Source of the DNA: Hydrogenimonas sp.
GTDB lineage: Bacteria > Campylobacterota > Campylobacteria > Campylobacterales > Hydrogenimonadaceae
NCBI RefSeq assembly: GCF_029933015.1
Contig: NZ_JAOZOZ010000093.1
Span: 1-6,363, forward strand
Length of the DNA stretch: 6,363 nt
Direction of reading: 5' to 3'
The position numbers and the translations under genes are program-made. The notes below the pieces were generated by a model, which searched no databases, was not told the DNA's origin, and saw nothing but the letters and a program-made list of their open reading frames with translations. This document shows positions 1 to 6,305 of the stretch, in pieces. Position 1 is the stretch's first letter, and every line of letters begins with the position of its first letter.

Positions 1-49
1 TCAACACTCAACACTCAACACTCAACACTCAACACTCAACACTCAACAC
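1..49. repeat. Heptad tandem repeat, 7 perfect TCAACAC units
   Basis: Seven exact head-to-tail copies of TCAACAC (GTGTTGA on the minus strand) run from the first base of the window to 49, so the array probably continues beyond the left edge. It lies just downstream of batD with respect to transcription. It belongs with the TCAATTC block that follows and with the GTGCTGA array at the other end of the window. Short heptanucleotide tandem repeats are known in several bacterial groups, such as the STRR repeats of cyanobacteria; I cannot assign this one to a named family. No hairpin or T-tract is visible inside it. Confidence 0.97.
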
Positions 50-99
50 TCAATTCTCAATTCTCAATTCTCAATTCTCAATTCTCAATTCTCAATTTC
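50..99. repeat. Heptad tandem repeat, 6 TCAATTC units plus one 8-bp variant
   Basis: Six exact TCAATTC units occupy 50-91 and are followed by TCAATTTC at 92-99, which carries one extra T. This block adjoins the TCAACAC block with no spacer and in the same 7-bp phase, the two units differing at two positions. The batD coding sequence runs into it: the batD stop codon (TGA, complement of 78-80) and the last six sense codons fall inside the repeat. The block is thus partly coding and partly 3' untranslated. Confidence 0.96.
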
Positions 100-1520
100 T
101 CGATCAACCTTTCAAACGCTTTTCTGTCCACTTTCACCGCCTTGCCTTCGAAGATCGAGGCATAGAGGTTTTCCGCCATCTGGGCAGCCTCTTTTGACTC
201 TGCGATGTAGGGCATCAGCCGCTGCAGCATCTGTGATTCGCTCCCTGCTGCGGGGATCTTTCGCTCTTTTCTCTTTCTCTTCCGATCCATCAGCCAAAGG
301 GTCAGATACATCACCCCCATACCCAGCCCAAAAGCCGCCGCGAGATTCAGGTAGATCCAGACCATACTCTCCTCCCTCTTCTTTTGTGTCACTCCATTTC
401 CGGAGGCCTTCTCACCCCGGGGCTTCCCACCCACGATTTCGACGGAAACCGGAGCGCTTCTGGATATCTCCGTCACACCTTTTTGGGGGTTGAAAAAGCG
501 CAGCTCCATCGACGGGATCGTGAAGGACCGGTCCGCCACCAGGACGTACTTTTTGACCCATCTGCCTCGGTAGACACCTTGAAGATAGCGCTGTTCGATT
601 TTCGGTTCCTCTTCGTAGACCGTCACACCCTCGATCCGCAGGGGAGGCAGATCGAAATCCTCTATATTTCCCTCCGCCTCCACACTTACCGTCAGTGTCA
701 CAGGCCGGCCGGCTTCGGCCCGTAAAGGTTCGACACGGGTTTCGATTTTGAAATTTCCTACGAGTTTGACGCCTTCGGGCAGAGGATCGACATGAAGTGT
801 CACCGGTTTTGAAACCACCGAAAACCATTGAGGCCGCCGGACGACATACCCGAACGCATCCCGCATCTTCTTCGCCATGGCGATCTTCACTTCGGCGGGC
901 CCGATCGTCAGATCACCGGCGATCTGGGGGAAAAAGAGAAAACGCTCTTCGATGACACGCTCCTCTTTTCGGCGATACTCCTTCCGGCCCACGATCCGTT
1001 TGACCCAGAAATTTTCGTACTTGATCGGAACGAAATCGACATTCATGACCGGTACGTCGATTTTCTGGACAAACCGCACCGTCACCTCCACGGGTTCTCC
1101 TACCCTGGCCTTCTCCTTTTCCGTCTCCAGAAAGAGACGAAAATCCCGATCCTCCCCTTTCGATCTCTCCTGCACTTCCAGAAGCAGAGGAGGTGTCCGC
1201 TCCTCTTTGCCATCGACGATCACATCGTATGAGGGGATCGTCACATTTTCCTCGGGTGTAAAGGTATAATACGCGACCCACTTGGTCACGCTCCGGTTCC
1301 CATCCAGCCGTTCCAGCCGCTGCATCCCTTCCCGTGTCACATTGTAGTCGCCGATCGTACGGATTTTCGGAAAGATGGCACTCTCTCCTTCCGCTTCGAT
1401 GGAAAACTCGACCGATTCTCCCCTTCTGACAGGATTCTCGTCGACGACGAGTTTCACGCTTCCCGTCATTATGGAGAAGATACAAAAAAGAAGTATCGCC
1501 ACTCTACCAGGCATCGACAC
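78..1520 (-). CDS. batD: BatD-like oxygen-tolerance family membrane protein
   Basis: A 480-residue protein, last gene of the operon. Residues 1-21 look like a signal peptide (hydrophobic core about 7-18, possible cleavage after Ser21). Residues 22-380 form a beta-rich extracytoplasmic region with repeated segments of the type V-x-P-x-R-x-G-E/R-x-V, seen near 27-45, 134-150 and 263-280, as expected for tandem Ig-like BatD domains. A transmembrane helix at about 386-411 is followed by a very basic RKRKRKERK stretch and a cytoplasmic tail of about 60 residues. The start is taken as GTG (1520) because an AGGGAGGG ribosome site lies 5 nt upstream; an ATG six bases further in would have an 11-nt spacer. 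The gene overlaps the end of the BatB-BatC gene by 17 nt. BatD proteins are thought to be envelope partners of the Bat VWA proteins. The C-terminal residues LRIEN are encoded by the heptad array. Family assignment rests on architecture and operon position. Confidence 0.88.
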   Translation of the reverse strand: MSMPGRVAILLFCIFSIMTGSVKLVVDENPVRRGESVEFSIEAEGESAIFPKIRTIGDYNVTREGMQRLERLDGNRSVTKWVAYYTFTPEENVTIPSYDVIVDGKEERTPPLLLEVQERSKGEDRDFRLFLETEKEKARVGEPVEVTVRFVQKIDVPVMNVDFVPIKYENFWVKRIVGRKEYRRKEERVIEERFLFFPQIAGDLTIGPAEVKIAMAKKMRDAFGYVVRRPQWFSVVSKPVTLHVDPLPEGVKLVGNFKIETRVEPLRAEAGRPVTLTVSVEAEGNIEDFDLPPLRIEGVTVYEEEPKIEQRYLQGVYRGRWVKKYVLVADRSFTIPSMELRFFNPQKGVTEISRSAPVSVEIVGGKPRGEKASGNGVTQKKREESMVWIYLNLAAAFGLGMGVMYLTLWLMDRKRKRKERKIPAAGSESQMLQRLMPYIAESKEAAQMAENLYASIFEGKAVKVDRKAFERLIEKLRIEN

Positions 1521-3144
1521 GTTTTCCCTCCCTGGGCTTCGTCAGCGGATAGAGTTTCGCACGCATCGGCTGTTTCTGGATCAACCGCATCCACTTCTCC
1601 TCTTCCGACCGGCTCATCTGACGGTTTTTCATTCTGTTCTCCCTCGAACCCGGCTGGGTGCTCTTCTCTTTCGATGGAGCACCTTCTCCCTGGCCTTTGC
1701 TCTTTTGCCTCTTCTCTTCTCCCCCGCCTTTGCGCTCCTGCCTCTTTTTCCGCTCACGGGCTTCCAATGCCTTCAGCACCAGCTCCAGATTGTAGCGGAC
1801 ATCGGGGTCTTCATGAATCCTGAGAGCTTTGCGGTATAGCTCCACCGCCTTTTCCAGCTCCCCGAGCCTGACATGGCAGTTGGCCAGATTGTAGAGTTTC
1901 TCCCACTCGATGTAGGGATCGGAGGTCACGACATTCCCATAGGCCCAGCATGCACGCCTGTAGCGTCCGCTTTTGTAGTAGCTGTTTCCAAGATCGAGCC
2001 ATGCCTCCGCCTTGTCCGAAGCCAGTGCCACTTTCTCGAACGCTTCGGAAGCTCTCTTGTACTCCCCTTTTTTGTAGGCTTCGACACCCTTTTCGATCGT
2101 GACAAAATCCAGCAGCCCCGCATATCCTTGCTGCGGAACCGTACTCAGTATCGCCATAAACGCCGCGAGAGCGGCTCTCTTTCCGATTCCGCCCCCCATC
2201 GAATAGAGTGCGAAAGGAAGAATCAACAGAGCCACGATCAGAGGATAGTAGAAGAGTTCGATCCTGTGATGCACGATCTTTTCGTAGGAGGTGGCATCTT
2301 TGGAGAGCTTCTCCAGAAACTCTCCGATGCGTCTTTCATCCTCCTGGGAGAGAGTCGCGGGCACGTAGATCCCTCCGGTCGCTTCGGCCAGCTTCGAGAG
2401 TGCTGTATTGGCCCGGCTCATGACGATCTCATCGGGTTTTCTCTTCGATACGACGTCGTCCAGAGGGACGGGTGCCCCCTTTTCGGAGGCGACCATCCAG
2501 ACGATGACTCGCAGACCGTAACGCTTGGCCAGCCCCACCAGCGTCTCCATATCCTGCTCTTCCCCTCCGTCCGTCACGATCATCAGGGTTCGATGATCAC
2601 TCTTTTTCAAAACCTTCGCCGCCCCTTCTATCGCGGCCGACAGATCGGTCCCTTCGGCGGTGATCGTTTCTGGCCGGAGCCTTCGAAGCAGAAAGACGAG
2701 ACTCTCACGATCGGTCGTCAGAGGTGCGACGATGAAAGATGCGGAAGTGAATCCGATCATTCCGATCCGACCGACATGCAGGGTCGGAACGATCTCTTCG
2801 AGTTTCTGCTTCGCGAACGCCAGACGGTTCGGGTAGAAATCGGAAGCCCTCATCGAACGCGACAGATCCAGCGCGACGACCAGGTCGACCCCTCTGCTTT
2901 GTACCCGCTCCTCTCCCTGTTCGATGACGGGCCTCGCCAAAGCGATCGTCATGAAGAAAAAAGCGGCGAAGATCAGGGTGTTGTGCCCCGTCCGTCCCAG
3001 GGCATCCCCGCTGATTCGAAGCCGATCGAGGGTTTGGGCACTGAAAACCCTCTCCACCACATCCTTGTTGGTTGTGATCAGATAGATCAGAAGCCCCGCC
3101 GGCAGTAGCATCATATAGATGAATTCGGGATAGAGAAAGGTCAT
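1504..3144 (-). CDS. batB: BatB-BatC fusion: VWA domain membrane protein with C-terminal TPR repeats
   Basis: A 546-residue fusion of two proteins that are separate in the Bacteroides bat operon. The N-terminus has two membrane segments (about 7-23 and 56-71). A VWA domain of about 85-285 follows, with an intact MIDAS: DLSRS at 93-97, Thr166 in AEGTD, and Asp192 in TDGGEE. Two more hydrophobic segments lie at about 298-316 and 324-342. Residues 349-460 contain roughly three TPR-like helix pairs (for example A-Y-K-K-G-E-Y near 356-362 and L-G-E-L-E-K-A near 427-433). Residues 463-515 are a Lys/Glu/Arg/Gly-rich, low-complexity linker, and the tail has a W-M-R-L-I-Q-K-Q-P motif. It starts one base after the batA stop (TAGGATG), with GAGGTG 7 nt upstream of the ATG. 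The role by family is a membrane VWA scaffold with a TPR docking region, working with MoxR and BatA. The topology beyond the first helices is inferred. Confidence 0.93.
   Translation of the reverse strand: MTFLYPEFIYMMLLPAGLLIYLITTNKDVVERVFSAQTLDRLRISGDALGRTGHNTLIFAAFFFMTIALARPVIEQGEERVQSRGVDLVVALDLSRSMRASDFYPNRLAFAKQKLEEIVPTLHVGRIGMIGFTSASFIVAPLTTDRESLVFLLRRLRPETITAEGTDLSAAIEGAAKVLKKSDHRTLMIVTDGGEEQDMETLVGLAKRYGLRVIVWMVASEKGAPVPLDDVVSKRKPDEIVMSRANTALSKLAEATGGIYVPATLSQEDERRIGEFLEKLSKDATSYEKIVHHRIELFYYPLIVALLILPFALYSMGGGIGKRAALAAFMAILSTVPQQGYAGLLDFVTIEKGVEAYKKGEYKRASEAFEKVALASDKAEAWLDLGNSYYKSGRYRRACWAYGNVVTSDPYIEWEKLYNLANCHVRLGELEKAVELYRKALRIHEDPDVRYNLELVLKALEARERKKRQERKGGGEEKRQKSKGQGEGAPSKEKSTQPGSRENRMKNRQMSRSEEEKWMRLIQKQPMRAKLYPLTKPREGKRVDAW
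1521..1533 (-). promoter_or_regulatory. Ribosome binding site of batD (decides GTG start)
   Basis: The minus strand reads AGGGAGGG followed by AAAAC and then GTG at 1520-1518. The 5-nt spacer fits the GTG much better than the ATG at 1514 (11 nt). The site lies inside the coding end of the BatB-BatC gene. Confidence 0.75.
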
Positions 3145-3157
3145 CCTACGCCACCTC
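3145..3157 (-). promoter_or_regulatory. Ribosome binding site of the batB-batC fusion gene
   Basis: GAGGTG (3152-3157, minus strand) lies 7 nt before the ATG at 3144 and inside the last codons of batA. The batA stop and the ATG are separated by one base, a termination-reinitiation arrangement. Confidence 0.7.
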
Positions 3158-4048
3158 GCTGCGATTGAGAAAAAAGAGGTAAAAGAGCAGCGACATCGCC
3201 GCGACGAAGAGCGGATAGCTGTAGAGGTAGGTCGTCTCGGTGACAGGCTGCTGTTTCACTTCGGAGGGTTCGAGCCGATCGATTTCGGCATAGACCTTTT
3301 CGAGCGTTTTCGGATCGGAAGCGGAAAAGAACCTCCCGCCGGTGGCATCCGCCAGAGATTTCAGCAGAACCGGATCGTAATCGTGGGATCGGCCGATACC
3401 GATCGTATAGAGTCGGATACCATACTGTTTCAGAAGTTTTCTGGCCACCTGCAGAGGGATCTTCCCCGCCGTGTTTCGTCCATCCGTCAGAAGAACGGCC
3501 ACCTTCGTCTTGGCGTCCGAATCTTTCAGCAGACGCGCCGCCATCGCCAGTGCGTCGTAGATCGCCGTCTTTTCGCCAGCCATTCCCACTTCGAGATAGG
3601 GCACCATGGCCGCGACCAGTTCATGATCGAACGTGACCGGCGAGGCGATATAGGCATACTCCCCGAAGACGATCAGTCCCAGACGATCGTTTTTCCGTTT
3701 TTCGATAAAGTTTTTCAGAACCTTTTTGAGGGTTTCGAACTTGTTTTCGCTCTCTATCAGGGAAAACCCTTCATCCATGGAGCGGCTGGCATCCACGATC
3801 AGAACCATGTCCCGTCCCATGGCGGTGGAAGGCGTGAACTCTTTCGTCATCACCGGAGACGCCAGTGCCAGAATCAATCCGCTCCACGCCATCCATTTGA
3901 AAGCCTGAAGCAGCGACGTGCTTTTCGCATGCCGGACGATATTGTCGATATGGGGAAAATAGAGAAGCTCCAGCCTGAGCGGACATTTTCGCTCGCAGAA
4001 AAGAAAGAGTAGAAAAAGCGTCAAAACCCACGGATACTCAAAGTGCAT
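3146..4048 (-). CDS. batA: BatA: VWA domain inner-membrane protein
   Basis: A 300-residue protein. It has a short N-terminal BatA-type region with hydrophobic segments at about 7-18 and 52-66. A VWA domain of about 79-262 carries a complete MIDAS metal site: DASRS at 86-90, Thr161 in GEKTAIYDAL, and Asp189 in LLTDGRNTAG. A C-terminal membrane helix lies at about 276-295. This is the usual BatA layout and length (about 300-330 aa). The gene overlaps the preceding small membrane protein gene by 11 nt. Its own ribosome site is weak (only a GAG about 11-14 nt before the ATG), so translation is probably coupled to the upstream gene. By family, VWA-MIDAS domains bind a divalent metal and a ligand protein; MoxR ATPases act on such VWA partners. 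The short tail after the last helix would be cytoplasmic or periplasmic depending on topology, which I cannot determine. Confidence 0.94.
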   Translation of the reverse strand: MHFEYPWVLTLFLLFLFCERKCPLRLELLYFPHIDNIVRHAKSTSLLQAFKWMAWSGLILALASPVMTKEFTPSTAMGRDMVLIVDASRSMDEGFSLIESENKFETLKKVLKNFIEKRKNDRLGLIVFGEYAYIASPVTFDHELVAAMVPYLEVGMAGEKTAIYDALAMAARLLKDSDAKTKVAVLLTDGRNTAGKIPLQVARKLLKQYGIRLYTIGIGRSHDYDPVLLKSLADATGGRFFSASDPKTLEKVYAEIDRLEPSEVKQQPVTETTYLYSYPLFVAAMSLLFYLFFLNRSEVA

Positions 4049-4439
4049 CGTGTGACATCTCGATAAAAAGTTTCATGAACCTTTTGACCTCCTCGTCCAA
4101 AGGAGGCACCTCTTTTTTGTACTTGTAACGCTCCAGCTTCGGTATCAACTGCTCCAGAATCTCCTGCCTTCGTTTGTCTTCCGCCAGAAGTCTTCCATAT
4201 TTCGTCATCAGATAGGCCGCCTTCTTGGGCTGATCGAAATCGATCGCATCCAGCTGTTTGAGCCACTGGATCCGCGGATCTGCCTTGCGATGTTTTACCC
4301 ACCATTTCCACAGAAAATAGACCAGGACTCCCGCCACGAGAAGAACCACCGTCACCAGACCGAAAAAGAGATAGATCGATATGTCCGGAATCGGAAGAAG
4401 CGGTTTGATATCGCGTATCGGAAGCTCCTGAGGATTCAT
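4038..4439 (-). CDS. Small single-helix membrane protein, DUF4381-like
   Basis: A 133-residue protein with a short N-terminus containing L-P-I-R-D-I-K-P, one strong transmembrane segment at about 21-46, and a charged, mostly helical C-terminal domain (50-133). The position between DUF58 and batA and the N-terminal L-x-D-I-x-P pattern next to a single helix resemble DUF4381 proteins of MoxR/Bat operons. The sequence match is loose, so this is a family-level inference. The ATG is part of an ATGA overlap with the DUF58 stop (4 nt shared), and a very good GGAGG site (4446-4450) lies 6 nt upstream, inside the 3' end of the DUF58 gene. That makes efficient coupled translation likely. A membrane adaptor between DUF58 and the BatA/BatB complex is plausible, but nothing in the sequence shows a catalytic function. 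Confidence 0.82.
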   Translation of the reverse strand: MNPQELPIRDIKPLLPIPDISIYLFFGLVTVVLLVAGVLVYFLWKWWVKHRKADPRIQWLKQLDAIDFDQPKKAAYLMTKYGRLLAEDKRRQEILEQLIPKLERYKYKKEVPPLDEEVKRFMKLFIEMSHDAL

Positions 4440-5272
4440 ACTCTCCCTCCAAAGAGTCTGACAAGTTTTCCGAAGGGATCTTCATCCGTATAGACCTTGA
4501 CGAAGCGGATGCGATGTTTGTGGAGATGGTGATAGAGTCTCTTGTCGCTGGCTATAATCTGGGCTCTGTATTTCGCCACGCTGCGCTCACCGAAATGGGT
4601 CTGTAGTGTCGCACCCGTCTCGGGATCCACCAGATGTACCTGCCCCAGAGGGCTGGGATGCTCCTCAAACCGATCACGCACGATCACGGCGATCACTTCG
4701 TGGCGCTTGCTGAGCAGTGCAAGATCCACCTCGGAGAGAAAATCTCCCACGACAAAAAGCACACTTCTGCGTTTGATGCGGCGAAAAAGACGGCGAAGTC
4801 CCTCTTCGTAATCGACTTTCCGTCCCAACACGGAGAGCGAATCCACCGATTCAACGAAACGGTTGATACCGAAGATCCGTTTGGTCGGACGATCCACCTT
4901 TTCACCGCCTTCCGTCAAGACAACCCCGGTGAAGAGATCTCCGTTTTTTACGGCCGAATACCCAAGAATGGCCGCGATCTCGGCGACAACCTCCTGCTTG
5001 ATACGATGGGTACCGAAAAAGAGACTGCCTCCCATCATACAGGCGGCGACGACACTCAGTTCTCTCTCTTCATGGAAAAGCTTGACATAGGGCTTTTGCA
5101 GTTTTGCCGTGATGGTCCAGTCGATCTTCCGGATATCGTCTCCCACCTGATATTCGCGAAGTTCGCTGAAATCGTACCCCTCTCCATGAAACAGGGAGGG
5201 GTTGTTGCCGATCATCTCCGAAAAGACCTGCCGTCTGGTCTTGATCAGCAGTGTCCTGAGCCGTTTTTTCAC
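4436..5272 (-). CDS. DUF58 family protein with degenerate MIDAS
   Basis: A 278-residue soluble protein with no membrane helix, the short form of DUF58. The family signature is clear at residues 30-52: G-x-G-x-D-F-S-E-L-R-E-Y, then G-D-D-I-R-K-I-D-W. DUF58 proteins have a VWA-related fold and are nearly always encoded beside MoxR, whose partner they are thought to be. The segment that in most members carries D-x-S-x-S after the E-R-E-L motif here reads C-M-M-G-G-S-L-F-F-G (78-87). The aspartate and first serine therefore appear to be replaced by Met79 and Gly81, and only Ser83 remains. Metal binding at this site is thus doubtful. The start is GTG at 5272, supported by TAAAGG 6 nt upstream, which overlaps the moxR stop codon; the gap to moxR is 9 nt. 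The 3' end overlaps the next gene by 4 nt. Confidence 0.92.
   Translation of the reverse strand: MKKRLRTLLIKTRRQVFSEMIGNNPSLFHGEGYDFSELREYQVGDDIRKIDWTITAKLQKPYVKLFHEERELSVVAACMMGGSLFFGTHRIKQEVVAEIAAILGYSAVKNGDLFTGVVLTEGGEKVDRPTKRIFGINRFVESVDSLSVLGRKVDYEEGLRRLFRRIKRRSVLFVVGDFLSEVDLALLSKRHEVIAVIVRDRFEEHPSPLGQVHLVDPETGATLQTHFGERSVAKYRAQIIASDKRLYHHLHKHRIRFVKVYTDEDPFGKLVRLFGGRV
4440..4450 (-). promoter_or_regulatory. Strong ribosome binding site of the DUF4381-like gene
   Basis: GGAGG (4446-4450 on the minus strand) with a 6-nt spacer precedes the ATG at 4439. It is encoded by the Gly-Gly-Arg codons at the end of the DUF58 gene, just before the ATGA stop/start overlap. Confidence 0.75.
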
Positions 5273-5284
5273 CGAAAACCTTTA
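5273..5284 (-). promoter_or_regulatory. Ribosome binding site of the DUF58 gene (supports GTG start)
   Basis: TAAAGG on the minus strand (5284-5279) contains the moxR stop codon and sits 6 nt before the GTG at 5272. No in-frame ATG with a comparable site lies near, so the GTG start is preferred. Confidence 0.7.
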
Positions 5285-6229
5285 GGGTATCGCCACGGTC
5301 TCGAGTACTTTGTCGATCACGAGATCGGCACTCACCTCTTCCGCTTCCGCTTCGTAACTCAATATGATCCGGTGACGCAGCACCTCTTTGGCCACATAGG
5401 CGATATCCACAGGAGAAACAAAATCCTTTCCCCTCAGATAGGCCTGGGCGCGGCTCGCCTTGTACAGATCGATGGACGCCCGTGGACTGGCACCGTACAT
5501 GATCCACTTTTCTATACTCTCCAATCCATACTTTTTCGGCTCTCTTGTCGCAAAAACCAGATCGATGATATATCTCTCCACCTCTTCGTCGATGTGGATA
5601 GCCTTCACCTCTTCCTTCATCGTGAAGATATCCTCTTTGGAGGCAACTTCCTGGACATCTCCCAGGGCATTGTTCGCGACACGCCTGGCAATCTCCAGCT
5701 CCTCTTCAGGCGTGTTGTATCCGACAACGAGTTTCATCATGAAACGGTCGAGCTGTGCTTCGGGAAGATTGTAGGCACCCTCCTGCTCCACGGGATTCTG
5801 TGTCGCCATGACCAGAAACGGAGGGTCGATCTTGAAACTCTCCTCACCGATGGTCACCTGACGCTCCTGCATCACCTCCAGAAGTGCCGACTGGACCTTG
5901 GCCGGCGCGCGGTTGATCTCGTCGGCAAGCAGCAGATTGGTAAAAACCGGGCCGTGTTTGATCCTGAACGTGTTGTTCTTCGGATCGTAAATCTCTGCAC
6001 CGATAATGTCGCTGGGCAGAAGGTCGGGGGTGAACTGAACCCTTTTGAATTGGAGCCCCAGCGCTTTGGAAAGGGCATTGACCGTCGTCGTCTTGGCAAG
6101 ACCCGGCACACCTTCCAGAAGGATATGCCCGTCACAAGCCAGACCTATAAGAAGACCGTCGATCATCTTGTCCTGACCGACAACGACCTTTTTTATCTCT
6201 TTTCGTATCCTGTCGATAGTCATTCCCAT
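5282..6229 (-). CDS. moxR: MoxR-family AAA+ ATPase
   Basis: A 315-residue protein, the normal length for MoxR (about 310-330), first gene of the operon. The AAA+ motifs are all present: Walker A GVPGLAKT (40-47), Walker B LLLADE (99-104), sensor 1 with Asn145 in ATQNP, an arginine-finger-region LPEAQLDRF (155-163), and sensor 2 Arg250 in GASPRAS. The C-terminal lid domain runs from about 200 to 315. MoxR proteins are cytosolic hexameric ATPases thought to act as chaperones that activate or remodel VWA-containing partners; here the obvious partners are the DUF58, BatA and BatB products of the same operon. The ATG at 6229 is preferred because GGAG lies 5 nt upstream; a second ATG two codons later (6223) would have an 11-nt spacer. 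No residue essential for ATP binding or hydrolysis is missing. Confidence 0.97.
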   Translation of the reverse strand: MGMTIDRIRKEIKKVVVGQDKMIDGLLIGLACDGHILLEGVPGLAKTTTVNALSKALGLQFKRVQFTPDLLPSDIIGAEIYDPKNNTFRIKHGPVFTNLLLADEINRAPAKVQSALLEVMQERQVTIGEESFKIDPPFLVMATQNPVEQEGAYNLPEAQLDRFMMKLVVGYNTPEEELEIARRVANNALGDVQEVASKEDIFTMKEEVKAIHIDEEVERYIIDLVFATREPKKYGLESIEKWIMYGASPRASIDLYKASRAQAYLRGKDFVSPVDIAYVAKEVLRHRIILSYEAEAEEVSADLVIDKVLETVAIP

Positions 6230-6238
6230 ACCCGCTCC
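6230..6238 (-). promoter_or_regulatory. Ribosome binding site of moxR
   Basis: GGAG (6238-6235 on the minus strand) with a 5-nt spacer precedes the ATG at 6229. An ATG at 6240 overlapping this site opens only a six-codon reading frame that stops at TGA (6220-6222), so it is not the moxR start. Confidence 0.7.
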
Positions 6239-6305
6239 ATGAAATAGTATGGGAGATTGTATCGATAAATAGCTTGCAAATCTGTATAATCACACGTTTA
6301 GTACA
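6239..6305 (-). promoter_or_regulatory. AT-rich leader with putative operon promoter
   Basis: This is the only non-repeat, non-coding stretch in the window and lies directly upstream of moxR, so the operon promoter should be here unless transcription enters from beyond the right array. On the minus strand, TACAAT (complement of 6256-6261) is a one-mismatch -10 element that would give a leader of about 20 nt. I see no convincing -35 hexamer at 16-18 nt upstream, which is common for weak or Campylobacterota-type sigma-70 promoters. On the plus strand a perfect TATAAT stands at 6285-6290, pointing outward into the right array, also without a clear -35. No operator palindrome is evident apart from the short TTGCAA (6274-6279). 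Confidence 0.4.

Noticed and set aside
1..99. CRISPR array.
   Set aside because: The units are 7 bp with no spacers; CRISPR repeats are about 24-48 bp and separated by unique spacers.
913..1485. A 190-codon minus-strand frame overlapping batD in another register.
   Set aside because: It is an alternative-frame shadow of batD; the product is Arg/Gly/Ser-rich with no domain, and no ribosome site supports it.
1873..3108. A 411-codon open frame on the plus strand opposite the BatB-BatC gene.
   Set aside because: It mirrors a gene with an intact VWA MIDAS and TPR repeats; the antisense product has no coherent domain, signal peptide or membrane segment.
3141..3148. Possible frameshift between batA and the batB-batC gene.
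   Set aside because: Both are VWA proteins, but each is complete with its own N-terminal membrane segments and MIDAS. The one-base gap with a good ribosome site is a normal operon junction.
4634..6247. A 537-codon open frame on the plus strand opposite moxR and the DUF58 gene.
   Set aside because: It is fully antisense to two genes with unmistakable AAA+ and DUF58 motifs. Its translation is rich in His/Arg/Leu/Asp without recognisable domains, and it lies in a frame left open by the codon bias of the real genes.
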